Below, in pieces: positions 63,781 through 64,000 of a stretch of 64,000 nt of DNA (within the stretch, counting starts at the first letter, position 1; each line of letters starts with the position of its first letter). The DNA comes from Pachysolen tannophilus NRRL Y-2460 (lineage: Eukaryota; Ascomycota; Pichiomycetes; Alaninales; Pachysolenaceae), in contig KV454011.1 of the NCBI GenBank assembly GCA_001661245.1, positions 2,181,051-2,245,050 on the forward strand. Direction: 5' to 3'. The notes beneath the pieces are model-generated. The model made no database searches. It was not told where the DNA came from and saw nothing but the letters and a program-made list of their open reading frames with translations. A program made the position numbers and the translations under genes.

Positions 63781-64000
63781 TTACATGAAATCGTCTTCAC
63801 CAAAATCATCTTCATAATTTGTGGTATCCACATCCAAATCTTTCTTAAAAGAGCTGTTACCCAAGGAAGGTCTTGCAACTGATTTTGCCTTTTTCTTACC
63901 GGCACCTCCTTGAGAAGTACCACCTGCTTTTGATAATCTCAGTTGTCTTTCTTCTCTTTCTTTTTCTTTTATTAAGACATTTAAAGTAGAATTAACTTTT
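63781..64000 (-). CDS. HCR1: eIF3j/Hcr1, C-terminal part only
   Basis: The right window edge cuts this gene; 72 C-terminal residues are visible. They read [19 protein letters not shown], then a Lys/Ala-rich stretch, [13 protein letters not shown] and an acidic end [12 protein letters not shown]. This fits the C-terminus of eIF3j (Hcr1), which ends in an acidic DFM-type motif after an NEKQRQEK-like helix (human ends QDYEDFM). eIF3j helps 40S recruitment and ribosome recycling. The call rests on a short segment. Confidence 0.65.
   Translation of the reverse strand, partial: KVNSTLNVLIKEKEREERQLRLSKAGGTSQGGAGKKKAKSVARPSLGNSSFKKDLDVDTTNYEDDFGEDDFM

Noticed and set aside
1-64000. tRNA genes, LTRs, transposons, CRISPR arrays, centromere
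   Set aside because: Reading spacers for B-box-like GGTTCRA, LTR ends and long repeats gave nothing convincing; a covariance and repeat search would be needed to be certain.

Overview
This is a 64 kb stretch of gene-dense, AT-rich nuclear DNA from a budding yeast (Saccharomycotina). Most genes are one-to-one counterparts of S. cerevisiae genes. Three things place it outside the Saccharomyces lineage. It carries genes S. cerevisiae lacks: eIF3k, dynactin p62 and an NDUFAF8-like complex I assembly factor. CUG codons fall where homologues have Ser or other polar residues (YOS1, RET1, NOP58, TDA10, VPH1, a DNA2 linker), which points to the CUG-Ser ('CTG') clade. Small genes are unusually rich in short introns with near-perfect TACTAAC branch sites. 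Proteins translated with the standard code therefore need CUG read as Ser.

Layout, left to right: the 3' part of SNF2; an NDUFAF8-like twin CX9C gene; YPK9 (minus); eIF3k (minus); STU2 (1 intron); the ETF beta subunit; TDA10; an unnamed coiled-coil gene (minus); LSM8 (2 introns); MDE1 (minus); DNA2 (minus); RET1; NOP58; a SIKE/FAR-like coiled-coil gene (minus); a PTP3-like phosphatase; YOS1 (minus, 4 tiny exons); MUD2/U2AF65 (minus, 1 intron); LHS1; FUR4 (minus); an STB2/STB6-like gene (minus); VPH1 (1 intron); BUB2; PNP1 (1 intron); SEC13 (intron straight after the ATG); HRD3 (minus, no recognisable start); dynactin p62 N-terminal half (minus); p62 C-terminal half (plus); MHF2/CENP-X; DLD1 (minus); SDT1-like (minus); the 3' end of HCR1/eIF3j (minus). 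No tRNA, rRNA, transposon, LTR, CRISPR or centromere was recognised.

The genes do not form one pathway. Themes are gene expression (SNF2, RET1, NOP58, LSM8, MUD2, eIF3k, eIF3j), chromosome and spindle biology (STU2, BUB2, DNA2, MHF2, dynactin), the secretory pathway and ER quality control (YOS1, SEC13, LHS1, HRD3), and vacuole, mitochondrion and nucleotide metabolism (YPK9, VPH1, ETFB, DLD1, FUR4, PNP1, SDT1, MDE1). Promoter motifs fit some jobs: an MCB before DNA2, a Met31/32-like site before MDE1, GATAAG sites before FUR4.

The most striking locus is 57.7-58.9 kb. Dynactin p62 is cut into two divergently transcribed halves, and HRD3 beside it lacks an AUG and signal peptide. An 18-bp inverted repeat (17/18 identical, in the same p62 reading frame in both copies) bounds the segment between the two cuts. 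Flipping the roughly 1.1-kb segment would rejoin p62 and place a signal-peptide-like ATG exon in front of HRD3. I read this as an inversion: fixed, polymorphic, reversible or an assembly error.
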